Position numbers and translations under genes: made by a program. From assembly GCA_963754135.1 (NCBI GenBank), contig CAVWEY010000002.1, forward strand, positions 186,001 to 250,000: a stretch of DNA of 64,000 nucleotides, given 5' to 3'. The notes beneath the pieces are model-generated. The model had not been told where the DNA came from and did no database searches. It was given only the letters and a program-made list of their open reading frames with translations. Below, piece by piece: positions 62,613-64,000 of this stretch. The DNA is from JAJFUI01 sp963754135. Its GTDB lineage: Bacteria > Planctomycetota > Planctomycetia > Pirellulales > Thermoguttaceae. Positions within the stretch are counted from its first letter, which is position 1, and each line of letters begins with the position of its first letter.

Positions 62613-63845
62613 ATGGAGACGACAACCGCGACGGTAGAACGACCGACGGAGAACCGGGGTCCAGTGGGGCAGGCTGCCAACCTGCCGCCACAACGAGACG
62701 GGCAGGCGGCCGGCCCGCCGCGGACGGACTCGGGCGGGGCCAAGGACCGCCCCTGGGAATTGCGGATCTGGAGCGGCATTTGCCCGACCGGCATTTTCCG
62801 CGAGTTGGTCCGAAACCGCTTTCAGTGCAGCCCAACGCGGATCGGGATGGCGATGATCCTCTCCGCCTTGAGCTTCATGAACTTCCTGCTGTGGCTGTTG
62901 CAGACGGTGTTGTATGGGCGGCGGATCGCCCGGACCGAAATCCGCCAGCCGCCCGTGTTCGTGCTGGGTCATTGGCGCTCGGGCACGACGCTCTTGCACG
63001 AGTTGCTGGTTTCCGATCCGCGGCACACCTATCCCAACACGTTCGACTGCTTCTGCCCGAACCATTTTCTGCTCTCGACGCGGCTGTTCACCTGGTGGCT
63101 GTGGCCGCTGATGCCGGCCAAGCGGCCGATGGACGACATGGCGGTCGGCTGGGACAGCCCGCAAGAGGACGAGTGGGCGATGTGCAACATGGGCATCCCG
63201 TCGCCGTATCTGACGCTGCTGTTTCCCAACCGCCCGCCGGCGTATCCCGAGTATCTCGATTTGCGGGCGGTCTCGCCAGCGGCCCGCGAGCGCTGGAAGG
63301 CGGGATTGATGTGGTTTCTGCGGTGTCTGACGCTGCGGAAGCCGGGGCGGGTCGTGCTCAAGACGCCGCAGCACACGTGCCGGATCAAGACGCTGCTGGA
63401 GATGTTTCCCGACGCCCGCTTCGTCCACATCGTCCGCAATCCGTACGTGATCTTCCCCTCGACGGTGAAGCTCTGGAAGCGGATGTACCGGTATCACGGG
63501 TTGCAGGTGCCGCGTTTTGCGGGCCTGGAGGAGCACGTTTTCAACACCTTCAACCGGATGTACGAGGTGTTCGAGGAGGACCGCCGGCTGGTGCCCGCCG
63601 GCCAGTTCTGCGAGGTCCGCTACGAGGAGTTGGTCAAGGACCCGGTGGGTCAGATGCGGACGGTGTACGAGCAACTGGGGCTGGGCGACTTCGAGGTGGT
63701 CCGCCCGGCAATCGAGGGCTACCTCCAGCGGACCAAGGACTACAAGACGAACCGCCACGAGTTGCCCTCCGAGATGCGCGACGAGATCACCCGCCGCTGG
63801 GACGCCTTCATCCGGCGTTACGGCTACGCCCCGCCAGTGACGTAG
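62613..63845 (+). CDS. Sulfotransferase family protein
   Basis: A PAPS-dependent sulfotransferase of 410 aa. The 5'-phosphosulfate loop is GHWRSGTTLLHELL (about residues 118-131) and the 3'-phosphate site FVHIVRNPYVIFPSTVKLW (about 272-290). FCEVRYEELVKDP is the third conserved block. A hydrophobic segment precedes the domain (MAMILSALSFMNFLLWLLQ), suggesting membrane association. The N-terminal GPVGQAANLPPQRDGQAAGPP reflects a GGCAGGCTGCCAACCTGCC palindrome. It probably sulfates a surface polysaccharide or small molecule; substrate unknown. Confidence 0.88.
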   Translation: METTTATVERPTENRGPVGQAANLPPQRDGQAAGPPRTDSGGAKDRPWELRIWSGICPTGIFRELVRNRFQCSPTRIGMAMILSALSFMNFLLWLLQTVLYGRRIARTEIRQPPVFVLGHWRSGTTLLHELLVSDPRHTYPNTFDCFCPNHFLLSTRLFTWWLWPLMPAKRPMDDMAVGWDSPQEDEWAMCNMGIPSPYLTLLFPNRPPAYPEYLDLRAVSPAARERWKAGLMWFLRCLTLRKPGRVVLKTPQHTCRIKTLLEMFPDARFVHIVRNPYVIFPSTVKLWKRMYRYHGLQVPRFAGLEEHVFNTFNRMYEVFEEDRRLVPAGQFCEVRYEELVKDPVGQMRTVYEQLGLGDFEVVRPAIEGYLQRTKDYKTNRHELPSEMRDEITRRWDAFIRRYGYAPPVT

Positions 63846-63906
63846 AAGCGGCATCCTGCCGCTTCGCGCAGGGCCATTGAGAAGCGGCAAGATGCCATTT
63901 CTACGA
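63844..63906. repeat. GTAGAAGCGGCATCCTGCCG REPIN-like element
   Basis: GAAGCGGCATCCTGCCGCTTC hairpin and GAGAAGCGGCAAGATGCC half-copy, bounded by GTAGAA and TTTCTAC, right after the sulfotransferase stop (its TAG is within GTAG). Related to 18477. After 63907 no gene is seen. Confidence 0.78.
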
Positions 63907-64000
63907 ATGGGCGCCCACACAATCGTTGCAACCGCTACCTTCGCAGTCGCCGGCGGGAGTCGCCGGCTGCGGAGTCGAAAACGCCGCCCTCTGCCTGTCC

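Overview
The window is high-GC DNA that looks like a planctomycete chromosome (Pirellulales-like). The evidence is a DUF1559 prepilin-like gene followed by its usual regulatory-domain lipoprotein, a split glycine decarboxylase (gcvPA/gcvPB), futalosine-type menaquinone genes, PSP1, Minf_1886-like and DUF2617-like proteins, and many secreted TPR or hypothetical proteins. This placement is inferred from gene content only. No rRNA, tRNA or CRISPR array was seen.

Layout. 1-12672: metal homeostasis, with two heavy-metal RND efflux systems (CzcAB-like on minus, CusBA-like on plus) around a UspA protein, MntH, a HAMP-like membrane protein and an O6-alkylguanine-DNA methyltransferase. 12731-18042: a mobile-element zone with a truncated IS110, an EamA/GNAT pair, and an intact REP-associated tyrosine transposase (RAYT) flanked by a perfect 24-bp inverted repeat. 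18024-27832: a GT39-type glycosyltransferase, DoxX, a TPR protein and a MacAB-like ABC export operon. 28021-34230: PSP1, a Minf_1886-like protein, the menaquinone cluster (menG, ubiX-like, ubiA-like, mqnE) and manC. 34436-37010: an accessory island with a tightly overlapping three-gene cassette ending in a PIN-like nuclease, then a collapsed nucleotidyltransferase module. 37078-42002: BON, DUF1559, TPR and FHA proteins. 42130-49392: glycine cleavage genes plus a lipoate ligase-like gene, interrupted by a DNA methyltransferase and a zinc-ribbon protein. 49623-52955: RNase R with an OB-HD exonuclease. 53242-64000: proS, a secreted metalloprotease, CBS, DUF2617, leuS, a phosphopantetheinyl transferase, an LRR protein and a sulfotransferase.

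Two window-wide patterns matter most. First, at least ten families of palindromic, REPIN-like elements (two inverted hairpins around a short spacer) lie between genes and also in frame inside conserved genes: ogt, the glycosyltransferase, menG, manC, rnr (two copies), lplA, leuS (two copies) and the HlyD-type adaptor. They also supply start or stop codons to neighbours. A RAYT, the enzyme class known to mobilise REPINs, sits in the window, and its terminal repeat shares the GGGGAC head of two of the in-gene elements. Second, about eleven single-base frameshifts break otherwise well-conserved genes, including proS and rnr. Several are extra T/A in short homopolymers or lost bases in GC runs, so sequencing or assembly error is the likeliest cause. 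Frameshifted genes are annotated here across the break.
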